From Neurospora tetrasperma FGSC 2508 (Eukaryota; Ascomycota; Sordariomycetes; Sordariales; Sordariaceae): 64,000 nucleotides of DNA. The position numbers and the translations under genes are program-made. Below are positions 12,105-21,430 of this stretch, one piece after another; within the stretch, counting starts at the first letter, position 1, and every line of letters starts with the position of its first letter. The DNA lies in the NCBI RefSeq assembly GCF_000213175.1, contig NW_009799102.1:1263309-1327308 (forward strand), read 5' to 3'. A model generated the notes under the pieces. The model had not been told where the DNA came from, did no database searches, and saw only the letters and a list, made by a program, of their open reading frames with translations.

Positions 12105-13355
12105 TCACTTGTCCTGATATTCTATGCTTGACATGTCTTCCTCTTCTGCTTCCAGTTCTTGCTGCAGTTCCCGAGCCCGATCCTGTGGAATTCCCATGAG
12201 ATCTGCCCAATCTAGGTAGAAGATCTCATCGGACGAGATTCTAGACCTCGCTTCCCAGGTTGAGATAGCCATACAATATACCTCCGTCGTTGATAGCTCA
12301 TAGTTGGGCACTATCTCGTCTCCATCACTCGAGATCCCCAATAATGCGAAGACATAATCCCTGGGATCTGTCGCCTCGAAATGGTGTTCGCACACCGTCT
12401 CCAGCCAGTTATTAAGCGTTGGCCCGTATGACTGTGAGCGCCAGTTGCGAAGCATGATCATATAGTCCACCGGAGCTCCGTAGAGTAAATCCAGCGCTGG
12501 CCAGTTCGCATGCGCCCCAGTGCGCAACCTGTCTCGAAGCTGTGTTATTGACCACAATCTGGCAATCTTTGGCCCCCGCTCAGCACATTCTTTCGAAACA
12601 AATGCCCGATTGCACAAAATCACATAGTCCCTTGCCAGCACAAATTCCTGCAAAATCCATACTCTCCTCCAGTATGTCGCGTCGCAGTATAGGTCCGTGA
12701 GCCCCTGACGTTCCTTCGAGCTATGATGATGTCCTTTGAGATACTGACGTAGATCCCACTTCTCCATCTTCAGTAATTCCATAGCCTCATCAGTGCATGC
12801 TGTCCCCATGCCCAACCAAACAATCACCATCTCTGCGGCCTTGTAGACAGTTTTCATTAATTGGACCTGGTGGCCCTTTTCCCGATTATCGAGCTGGTTG
12901 ATGCAGAGGGCGTCCACCCAAAGATAGAGAGGTGATGTACCATAGAGTTTTTCATGGTTGTGGAGGATGCTGTGAAGAGCATCATGAAGATTTCGGCGGA
13001 TATGGATGGAGTGGTTGTCGAGAAGCATCGTTGGAGTGTCTGAGGGGTTTGAAGGGGGAAGACCCCATTCGTAAGAAAGGGCTTTGTACGGTGGGCAGGG
13101 GCTTTCTCCGACTGCAGATAAGTTGACTTCACGGAGGGTAGCTGAGATGACTGGGATGTTTTGCGTGGAAGAGGCTACTGGGGGCTCAAGGCGGAGGAGG
13201 CGGATATGTTCCTTGGACTGGAGAGGCTCGTAAGGATATTTTCCGGTGAAGTCCTCGGACACTTTGCGATCAGTTGATGACGACGGCGTATTTCCTGGAG
13301 AGGAGAGATACTGGTCCATGTGGGACTCGGAGTCTGATAAGATCTTGGAGGACAT
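12105..13355 (-). CDS. HET-domain protein (heterokaryon-incompatibility type)
   Basis: A single open frame of 416 residues starts with ATG. HET domains occur in fungal non-self recognition proteins that trigger cell death after hyphal fusion, although most family members are untested. The three hallmark blocks are all present: YKALSYEWG at 90-98, LWVDALCINQ at 145-154, followed by the E/H-rich helix and AAEMVIVWLG, and YWRRVWILQE at 228-237. A DPRDYVFALLGI block follows near residue 318. The first 40 residues are a Ser-rich leader. No NACHT, WD or ankyrin partner domain is fused, so this is a short HET-only form. It faces a related gene starting about 700 bp to the right on the other strand. 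The C-terminus ends in a Glu-rich stretch. Confidence 0.9.
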   Translation of the reverse strand: MSSKILSDSESHMDQYLSSPGNTPSSSTDRKVSEDFTGKYPYEPLQSKEHIRLLRLEPPVASSTQNIPVISATLREVNLSAVGESPCPPYKALSYEWGLPPSNPSDTPTMLLDNHSIHIRRNLHDALHSILHNHEKLYGTSPLYLWVDALCINQLDNREKGHQVQLMKTVYKAAEMVIVWLGMGTACTDEAMELLKMEKWDLRQYLKGHHHSSKERQGLTDLYCDATYWRRVWILQEFVLARDYVILCNRAFVSKECAERGPKIARLWSITQLRDRLRTGAHANWPALDLLYGAPVDYMIMLRNWRSQSYGPTLNNWLETVCEHHFEATDPRDYVFALLGISSDGDEIVPNYELSTTEVYCMAISTWEARSRISSDEIFYLDWADLMGIPQDRARELQQELEAEEEDMSSIEYQDK

Positions 13356-14058
13356 TGCGAACGAGTGTTTGCTCGAGGCTATGGTTGACGCTTGCCTAAG
13401 GTAGGTGGTATTTCATTTTAGGTGGCGAAGGTAGGTATTCAATATTGATGTGCGACTAGAGAAACAAATGAATGTCAATGAATAAAGAGAAAAAAAGAGG
13501 AAGTCTGAAGGGTTGGGAAATCTCGAGACACTGGATGTAAACCCAAAGGTCGTCAGCCTAGCCGGTGACACAGCCTCAGCTGCCACCAACTCACCTACCT
13601 TTACCAAGTTGTGACCAATCATGCAACGAAGAACAACTCATCAACTTCGACCAATTGTGGCTCACGTCTCCCTTCAGACCACACTACACCTATTATAGCG
13701 TCCTCAGAGGTGGAAAGCTAGGGAAGCTGTAAGAGGCACTAATTTGGTGGCAGAAGGGCTGGACACGTGAAGAAATTGAACTGTTAGCATTGCAAATTCA
13801 AATCCACCTTCCTTTTACATCTTTTATTTGAGGTCGGAAATTCAAAGCGTGTTGGCCACATACACCGAGGGAGGCATTTCACGCAACGCGCAATGAAGAA
13901 AGCCGGAGAAAAAGGCAATATTTTCGGTATTTACCCAGCTTAACAACGACAATGTCGGGCACGAAACGCTCAAAACGAACATTGCTGAGGTTGAAAGCGG
14001 TCGGTGCAACCTGAACCCCCTTACATCTGTCCTCAGCATTATTGATTATGTATATTAG
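13356..14058. promoter_or_regulatory. Shared 5' region of the two HET genes
   Basis: About 700 bp separate two divergent HET genes and probably carry both promoters. It may also hold the missing first exon of the right-hand gene. One ATG frame at 13952 (MSGTKRSKRTLLRLKAVGAT, then stop) is a candidate but does not join in phase to the downstream frame by any intron I could find. Confidence 0.4.
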
Positions 14059-15507
14059 GGTGCGCAAAAGAACAAGGAGGTGCGCCGATTACCTATAACG
14101 ATTGTCGACGTCCCTAAGGTGTACCCATATCAACCACTTCTGTCCGAAAATCACATCCGCCTCCTTCTCCTTGAGCCACTCGCTCCATCCTCCACCCAAA
14201 AGTCTCAACCCATCTGTGCCACCCTACACCAAGTTGAGCTCGATTCAAAAAGTTTGAGTACTCGACCATACAAAGCCCTGTCATACGAGTGGGTAGTTCG
14301 CAACGAGCAAAGTGGGCATGAATGGCGGGTCCACGAAGAACAAAATGAGGTTAACCCGACCATCCTCCTAGATGGCCATATCGTTCACATCGGCGAGAAC
14401 CTTTACAACGCACTCGGAAGTATAAGACGCTTGAAGGGCGCGATAGGTGGATCGGATCTTTGGTTATGGGTAGATGCGCTATGTATCAACCAGGGCGACG
14501 TACAGGAAAGGGGCCATCAGGTGCGGTTGATGAAACGCATTTACGAAACCGCAGAAATGGTGCTTGTGTGGTTAGGAATGGGGAACGACCTGACCCATTT
14601 GGCGACAAAAGTATTGAACCTGGAGGCGGATGAGTTGCAAGACCGTGTCGCCATGGAAAGGCTGGAGCGCGATGAGCTGCATGGGATCCAACAGATCTGC
14701 GAGATGGGGTACTGGCGCCGAGTATGGATTCTGCAGGAGGTTGTGCTGGCGAGGAATTACATGGTCATCTGCAACCAAGACTTCGTGACGATGGACAAAT
14801 TTCAAAGAGCACTGGCCCTGCTGTGCAAGCACACCTGGAAGACGAAGTTGAGAGAGTTTGTTCTTTGGCTGCCGGAGAGTCCGGCGCAAGAGATCATGGC
14901 TTTGAGGAGTTCGAGAGGGACCTCATCATCACTCATTCAGTGGGTGAGAATATGTGTGCGATGCCGATTCGGGGCAACGGAGCCAAGAGATCATGTATAC
15001 GCACTCTTGGGAATCTCGGACGACTGTGAAGGAAAGATCGAGCCGGACTATTCGCGATCGGTGAGGAAGGTCTATTCTTCGGCCATTGCAGTGATTGGGA
15101 ACAAGGCTGAAGGGTATAATGAAAGTTTATGTGGAAGCTTTGCAGAGTTGATGGGGTTGCACTGGGACGTCGGTCGCGCAGTGTGGGAAGAAATTTGCGG
15201 AAGGAAAGCTGAGGAAGAAGTAAACGGGGAAGTTGATTTTGTCATGGCAACTTCTCTACACGCCTTGCGACAGAGACTGCCATCAGACCCTGTAGCTCTC
15301 GGGAAGAAGGTCGATGCATTTTCAGAGCGTATGCGTTTCAGGTTGTGGCTCCTTACTGGACATCGAGAAATGCCTCTATATCCACAGCCCGGGGGTGAGC
15401 TTCCGTTCTCCAAGGGCACAACTACAACTAGTTTAGTTGTGTTGATGGCTGAGCCACACTTTGTCTGGTGTTTACCAACGTGGGCCGTGCTGATGGATCT
15501 GCACTAG
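14059..15507 (+). CDS. HET-domain protein, 5' end unresolved
   Basis: The open frame after a TAG at 14056-14058 encodes a second HET protein. Hallmarks are YKALSYEW, LWLWVDALCINQ, AEMVLVWLGMG, YWRRVWILQE and EPRDHVYALLGI. It is clearly related to the neighbouring divergent gene: YPYQPLLSENHIRLLLLEP matches YPYEPLQSKEHIRLLRLEP there. There is no ATG before the HET core in this frame. The first in-frame Met lies after the second HET block, and upstream only GTG codons occur. So either a first exon lies within 13.4-14.06 kb, joined at an acceptor such as TATTAG at 14053-14058 or CCTAAG at 14113-14118, or the 5' end is lost and the gene is a pseudogene. The 3' end to the stop at 15505-15507 is clear. 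Function in incompatibility is family inference only. Confidence 0.75.
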   Translation, partial: GAQKNKEVRRLPITIVDVPKVYPYQPLLSENHIRLLLLEPLAPSSTQKSQPICATLHQVELDSKSLSTRPYKALSYEWVVRNEQSGHEWRVHEEQNEVNPTILLDGHIVHIGENLYNALGSIRRLKGAIGGSDLWLWVDALCINQGDVQERGHQVRLMKRIYETAEMVLVWLGMGNDLTHLATKVLNLEADELQDRVAMERLERDELHGIQQICEMGYWRRVWILQEVVLARNYMVICNQDFVTMDKFQRALALLCKHTWKTKLREFVLWLPESPAQEIMALRSSRGTSSSLIQWVRICVRCRFGATEPRDHVYALLGISDDCEGKIEPDYSRSVRKVYSSAIAVIGNKAEGYNESLCGSFAELMGLHWDVGRAVWEEICGRKAEEEVNGEVDFVMATSLHALRQRLPSDPVALGKKVDAFSERMRFRLWLLTGHREMPLYPQPGGELPFSKGTTTTSLVVLMAEPHFVWCLPTWAVLMDLH

Positions 15508-16077
15508 CCCACATCAATAGCCACGGATGAGCTACCGACGACCCCTATACTTCCTTCCAACTGCCCCAACCCACTGTTGTGACCATCCAACTCCATGTCA
15601 TTCGTTCGTCTCATCCCGACCATGAGGTTCATGCCAACGCTGCACGATGTTGAGGCCAGTTTCAGGGTACTAGTCAGGTCCACAAAATTGACCCCCTGAC
15701 TGGTGGAAAACCAAGTGAACCTTGATCAAGTGGAAAGGAGGAATCGAGAAAAAAGCGACCATGCAGAGAGTCAGGCAACGAGGCCGGAGTCCATAGGTCG
15801 CCTGAAGGAGCAAGGTAGGTGTTTTGAGGAGGTTTGAGACACGGCCGCTTTCCCTTGCAAACGCAGACGAACACAGAAACAAAATACTGTCAAATATATG
15901 GTATCGAACTCCGTCTAGACCGAGCGAGACTCCGCTGCCTCAAAGTCTCATCAATAAAGCGTGACAATTTTCCCACCAAGAAACGCCGCCCAATGCAAAA
16001 GAAAATAGTAAGCGATAGCGTGAAGAGCGAGACACCGCACAAACCATGGCACACGAAAGCCAAGAACACCGCAACAA
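15508..16077. other. Convergent intergenic region
   Basis: This is the 3' flank of the right-hand HET gene and of SOF1, which point towards each other. No gene is seen. Confidence 0.5.
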
Positions 16078-17555
16078 TTACTCCAGCTTGGCCAGGATAG
16101 CCTTTTCTCTCTCCGCCTTGCGCTTCTCGAACTGCTTGACCGAGTGTTTCCTCTCGTTCTCCTCCCTTCTCTTGATGGCCGCAAGCTCCTCGCGTTTGAT
16201 CTCGGCGGCCTTCTTGACCACCTTGGGCAGGTGCCTGTGACGAGAGATGCGTTTGATCTCGGGCATGTGAGAATACCTCTCGACCAAGGTCTTGTTGTAC
16301 TCGAGCGCCTGTCTCTGCTTGGTCGCCTTGACGCCGCTGCGTTCCGAGGCATTGGCACGCCACAAGCGGATGTTACCCTGTATATCACGTTAGTTGTGCT
16401 GATCGAATAGTTGGAGAAAAGAAAGGTGACAACGTACATCGTCACTACCGCTGAGAAGGTACTTGGAGTCCATGGTCCAGGTAGTCCGGAACACCCTCTG
16501 CATACGCTTGGTGTGGTAGACATCGCGAGACATGCCCTGGTCACGGCGCCATACCCTGATTGTGCGGTCATACGAACCAGTCACGAGCTCCTCGCCGGTA
16601 GGAGAGAATTCAACGTCCATCACTGCCGCAACGTGGCCCTTTTGGATATTCTGCGCCTTAGTGAAGTTCCTGGCGTCGAAGAGGTAGACGTTGTGATCTT
16701 CTGAGGCAACAGCCATGTTCATCGCCTCCATGGGGTTGAAGACAATGCGGTTGGCGGCGAACTTGAGAACAGTCTTGATGACGGGCATGTTGGTGCGCAA
16801 ATCGAACAGAATAACGGAGCGATCTGTGCCGACGGAACCCACGATCGAGGTCTCCACCTGGTTGAAGCAAACATCGGTGATGGTGTCGCTGTGGTTCGGC
16901 CACTGTATCGTCTGAGGAGCCGTGCTGTGCTCCAGATCCCAAACACGAATACAGCCGGCACCCGAAGAAGCGACGAAGGAGTTGGTGGTGCGGTGGAACG
17001 AGAGAGCCGTGTATGGACCACCTTCTTGCCATGTCGCAAGTGGCGTTGGAGAGTCGGTCTTGGTGTAAGGGTCCCAAAGCTTAATGCCGTCAGTGGCACA
17101 TGTGAGGAGCTTCTTGTCGTTGGTAAAGGTCATTCCCTTGACGATGTTGTTGTGGGCGGCGGCCTTCCATGCTTCGTCCCGTGTTGTGAGATCCCAGACC
17201 TTGACGATACCGTCACCGGAACCGGAAGCGATTGTGTGTAGCGAGTTCTTATCCTTGGCCATGCTGTAGATACCCTGAACGTGGCCATTTCCTAGCTGGC
17301 CGAGGAAGGGCTTGGCGAAGACTCTCTCCAACTTGACGGCATTGAGGGCTCTCTTGTACTCGCGCGCGCGCTCGAAGGGATGGAGTTCGGGCGCAAGGTT
17401 ACGGGGTGCGCGGGTGACGTCGTTACCGGGGGCCTGTTGAGCCGAGATGTTTCGGCTGAGGGCTTTGATCTGTTGTAGAAGTGTCAGTGGTGAGCCTGGG
17501 ACCGGGTTTGCGAATCTTGATAGGCATCGCGTATGGTAGGCCCAAGTACCTTCAT
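16078..17555 (-). CDS. sof1: SOF1-like WD40 protein, U3 snoRNP / SSU processome
   Basis: SOF1 (DCAF13) is a nucleolar WD40 protein that works with U3 snoRNA in 18S rRNA processing. Exons 17550-17555 (only ATG AAG), 16438-17469 and 16078-16377 join in frame to 1338 nt, or 445 residues, close to the usual length. The N-terminus MKIKALSRN is the conserved family start, so the two-codon first exon is credible. WD repeats follow, with visible units ending VKVWD, IKLWD, IRVWD, VILFD, VYLFD, IRVWRR and IRLWR. The C-terminal about 85 residues are the SOF1-specific basic helix (KRISRHRHLPKVVKKAAEIK and a KR/E-rich coiled tail) typical of this family. RPN6 starts about 790 bp away on the opposite strand. 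Confidence 0.95.
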
Positions 17556-18343
17556 GGTGACGGTGATTCTCTGTTGATGATGTTGAAGGGGTCGTGGATG
17601 AGAAGGCTACCAAGGCCGACGAGTATCGAGCGTAAATGAGTCGTATGAAATTGAGTAGGGTTGAAGTCTGCCAGTCGGTTCACCTTGTCGCACAGTCCAG
17701 GTGCTGTGATATGGTTATTGACCTTGGAATTAATGAATAATGAATGGATCAACGGATGGATGCCGGGAGCGTCTGTCGCCAATTGGGGAGCACAGTCGGA
17801 CACGGGCAGTTTGACAGCTTCCGTCCCTTTCCTCTGGAGAAATTTTGGCGGGGTCTGGCGGCAAGAATCTTGACCGCCTTCTTGGCAAACTGCTAAACGC
17901 TTAGGCTTGGAGTGTTAGAGCTTCGCTGCCAAAAGGATGGACAGGGCCTGAGCTACCGAGAGCTGGGCTTGCCTGCCGTGAGATGACAGGGATCTCTAGG
18001 TGGATGTCTCCAGCTAATTACGTCGCGCCTGGCTACCTAGCGGTAGTACGTAGTGTACAGCGGTCTCGTTAGTGGACATGCCGCCTGCACTTGACTTGGG
18101 TAACAGCTGTGCTCCAGCAGAGGACGGGTGGTGAGGTTCGTCACGACACCAACGGAGAACAACCTGAGCTCCAACTTCAACACCCAAACAACCACAACTT
18201 TCAAGCCGACACTCTGCGACCACCGATACGCCGCATATCCCCCCGCGACCTCGAGTAATCACCATCGTATTCGATTGCCAAACTCTCGATCTATACTACC
18301 ACCGCTTACCACTTGGCGACCGGGACAACCAGCACACGACACC
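17556..18343. promoter_or_regulatory. Bidirectional promoter region, SOF1 / RPN6
   Basis: 788 bp lie between the two divergent start codons and must hold both promoters and leaders. A CAAC/ACAACC-rich, C-rich leader precedes RPN6 at about 18160-18340. I see no clear TATA box. Confidence 0.5.
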
Positions 18344-19764
18344 ATGGCCCAGGGCGAAGCATCAGAGAGAGTGCGCGAGGCGCAGAAGGTGGTCTCGACC
18401 GATCCTCGCCAGGCCGAGCAGATTTACAAGGATATCATCTCCAAGCCGCCATCAGTCACCTCTGACGCGGCCATCCGGGAATATGAGACGGCTTTGATTC
18501 ACTTGGGAGAGCTCTATCGCGACGAGAAGTAAGAGTGGCGGGTGTATGTCGTGGTCATCAAGGAGGGGTACGGTCACTAACCTCCCATCACCGTGTACAG
18601 GAACACACAAGGCCTTGTAGACCTCGTAACCCAGAGCCGCACAGTTCTCTCCTCGTTCGCAAAGGCAAAGACGGCAAAGCTTGGTACGACCCCGCCATCA
18701 GCTTGTTGACGCGCTATACACGCTTATGAGGATACTGACACTTGTTGATGCATACAGTCCGCCAGCTCCTCGACCTCTTCGAAGCCATCCCCGACTCTCT
18801 CGACATCCAGATTTCCGTCACCAAGTCGTGTATAGAATGGGCCACATCAGAGCGCCGCTCCTTCCTCCGCCAGAACCTCGAAACCCGTCTTGTCGCCTTG
18901 TACATGGCCAAGCAGTCCTACTACGATGCCCTGACGCTCATCAACGGTCTCCTCCGTGAGCTCAAGCGCATGGACGACAAGCTCGTCCTCGTCGAAGTCC
19001 AGCTGCTCGAGTCGCGGGTATACCACGCCCTCGGCAACATTGCCAAGGCCCGCGCCGCCCTCACCAGCGCGCGCACGAGCGCCGCCTCCGTCTACACCCC
19101 TCCTCTGCTCCAGGCCAACCTGGACATGCAGTCGGGCATGCTGCATGCCGAGGACAAGGACTTCAACACGGCCTTCAGCTACTTCATCGAGGCGCTGGAC
19201 GGCTACCACACGCAGGAGGAGCCACAGCGGGCCCAGGCCGCGCTGCAGTACATGCTGCTCTGCAAGATCATGCTCAACCTCGCCGATGACGTCAACCAGC
19301 TCATGACCTCCAAGCAGGCCGTCAAGTACGCCGGCAAGTCGCTCGAGGCCATGAAGGCCATCGCCCGCGCCCACAGCAACCGATCTCTCGAGGAGTACGA
19401 GCGCGCCCTGGCGGCTTACCGGTATGAGCTGGGCAGTGACACCTTCATCCGCAACCACCTGCGACGCCTGTACGATGCCATGCTGGAGCAGAACTTGATC
19501 AAGGTCATTGAACCCTTCAGCCGCGTGGAAATTGACCACATCGCCAAGATGGTCGGCTTGGACACCCAGCAGGTGGAAAGGAAGCTGTCGCAGATGATCC
19601 TGGACAAGGTGATCATTGGAGTGCTAGACCAGGGCGCCGGCTGCCTCATCATTTACGATGAGACGCACCGGGATGAGGCGTACGATGCGGCGCTGAAGAC
19701 CATTGAGAAGCTTAGCAATGTGGTTGATGTACTTTATACCAACCAGGCCTCGCAGCTTGAGTAA
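18344..19764 (+). CDS. rpn6: 26S proteasome lid subunit RPN6 (PSMD11 type)
   Basis: RPN6 is the PCI-domain lid subunit that clamps the 19S lid to the 20S core. Exons 18344-18528, 18601-18683 and 18758-19764 join in frame to 1275 nt, or 424 residues, matching the family. The N-terminal two thirds are TPR-like helical pairs (for example YDALTLINGLLRELKRMDDK, LQANLDMQSGMLHAEDKDFN). The PCI part carries YAGKSLEAMKAIARAHSNRS, NHLRRLYDAMLEQNLIKVIE and FSRVEIDHIAKMVGL, and the winged helix ends in ETHRDEAYDAALKTIEKLSN, as in RPN6 rather than CSN4. The start is the first ATG after a C-rich leader and gives the family N-terminus. The last about 200 nt reappear imperfectly at 20757-20957 beyond an assembly gap. 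Confidence 0.96.
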
Positions 19765-20120
19765 AAAGCGAGGTTCAAGGCAGAAGCAGGGTTTAAATGG
19801 ATGGATGGATGGATGGTTTAAGGGTTTACAGCATGGGGTTCGTCTGTAACATTACGCTTAGATATGGTATTAGTCGGGCGTACTGAACTAAACACGATAA
19901 ACCGCATGATCATAAGTCTAAGTTTTGAGCAATGGTGGCGGTCTGGTCTTTCAAAGTGTTGCAGATATGTGATATTGTATGTCCAAATTTCAGAAACTAG
20001 AAACAACCAATGTTTGTACAAAGAACCATTTAACAACATGGTATCTCCTACTCATGCATCCATCCAGTTATACTTTGGGTATCCAGTTCCTTCTTTCACT
20101 GTTCTTCCCTTCTTCCCTTC

Positions 20121-20197
20121 CCATCCATCCATCCATCCATCCATCCATCCATCCATCCATCCATCCATCCATCCATCCATCCATCCATCCATCCATC
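20121..20197. repeat. CATC tetranucleotide microsatellite
   Basis: About 19 perfect units of CCAT run directly into the assembly gap, so the true length is unknown. A shorter GATG run (about 5 units) lies at 19797-19816. Confidence 0.9.
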
Positions 20198-20756
20198 NNN
20201 NNNNNNNNNNNNNNNNNNNNNNNNNNNNNNNNNNNNNNNNNNNNNNNNNNNNNNNNNNNNNNNNNNNNNNNNNNNNNNNNNNNNNNNNNNNNNNNNNNNN
20301 NNNNNNNNNNNNNNNNNNNNNNNNNNNNNNNNNNNNNNNNNNNNNNNNNNNNNNNNNNNNNNNNNNNNNNNNNNNNNNNNNNNNNNNNNNNNNNNNNNNN
20401 NNNNNNNNNNNNNNNNNNNNNNNNNNNNNNNNNNNNNNNNNNNNNNNNNNNNNNNNNNNNNNNNNNNNNNNNNNNNNNNNNNNNNNNNNNNNNNNNNNNN
20501 NNNNNNNNNNNNNNNNNNNNNNNNNNNNNNNNNNNNNNNNNNNNNNNNNNNNNNNNNNNNNNNNNNNNNNNNNNNNNNNNNNNNNNNNNNNNNNNNNNNN
20601 NNNNNNNNNNNNNNNNNNNNNNNNNNNNNNNNNNNNNNNNNNNNNNNNNNNNNNNNNNNNNNNNNNNNNNNNNNNNNNNNNNNNNNNNNNNNNNNNNNNN
20701 NNNNNNNNNNNNNNNNNNNNNNNNNNNNNNNNNNNNNNNNNNNNNNNNNNNNNNNN
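20198..20756. other. Assembly gap (559 Ns)
   Basis: An unbroken run of N begins in a microsatellite and ends inside a second copy of the RPN6 coding end. No biology can be read here. Confidence 0.99.
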
Positions 20757-21349
20757 CCAGCAAGTGAAAAGAAGCTGTCGCAGATTGATCCTTGAACAAG
20801 GTGATCATTGGAGTGCTAGACCAGGCGCCGGCTGCCTTCATCATTACGATGAGACGCACCGGGATGAGGCGTACGATGCGGCGCTGAAGACCATTGAGAA
20901 GCTTAGCAAATGTGGTTGATGTACTTTATACCCACCCAGGCCTCGCAGCTTGAGTAAAAAGCGAGGTTCAAGGCAGAAGCAGGGTTTAAATGGATGGATG
21001 GATGGATGGTTTAAGGGTTTACAGCATGGGGTTCGTCTGTAACATTACGCTTAGATATGGTATTAGTCGGGCGTACTGAACTAAACACGATAAACCGCAT
21101 GATCATAAGTCTAAGTTTTGAGCAATGGTGGCGGTCTGGTCTTTCAAAGTGTTGCAGATATGTGATATTGTATGTCCAAATTTCAGAAACTAGAAACAAC
21201 CAATGTTTGTACAAAGAACCATTTAACAACATGGTATCTCCTACTCATGCATCCATCCAGTTATACTTTGGGTATCCAGTTCCTTCTTTCACTGTTCTTC
21301 CCTTCTTCCCTTCCCATCCATCCATCCATCCATCCATCCATCCATCCAT
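20757..21349 (+). repeat. Second copy of RPN6 3' end and flank, probable assembly duplicate
   Basis: 20757-21349 repeats 19566 to about 20156 in the same order and orientation: last 66 codons of RPN6, stop codon, 3' flank with the GATG run, and the start of the CATC microsatellite (about 9 units here). The flank from about 20960 on is identical as far as I can align by eye. The first 190 nt carry several one-base insertions or deletions, mostly in short homopolymers, which break the frame. That pattern fits a low-quality contig end rather than an evolved gene copy. Confidence 0.85.
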
Positions 21350-21430
21350 GCCCGTTCTTTAATGTCCTTCCCCACGCTCAATACACAATTAACCCGACAG
21401 CACACACAAATTCCCACACATACCTCTCAA

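Noticed and set aside
18847-19539. 230-codon frame opposite RPN6
   Set aside because: It lies wholly within the RPN6 coding exon and has the antisense composition of codon-biased sequence, without domain features.
20757-20957. A second, frame-broken RPN6 gene or processed copy
   Set aside because: Flanking 3' sequence and microsatellite are also duplicated, and the differences are read-error-like, which favours an assembly artefact.
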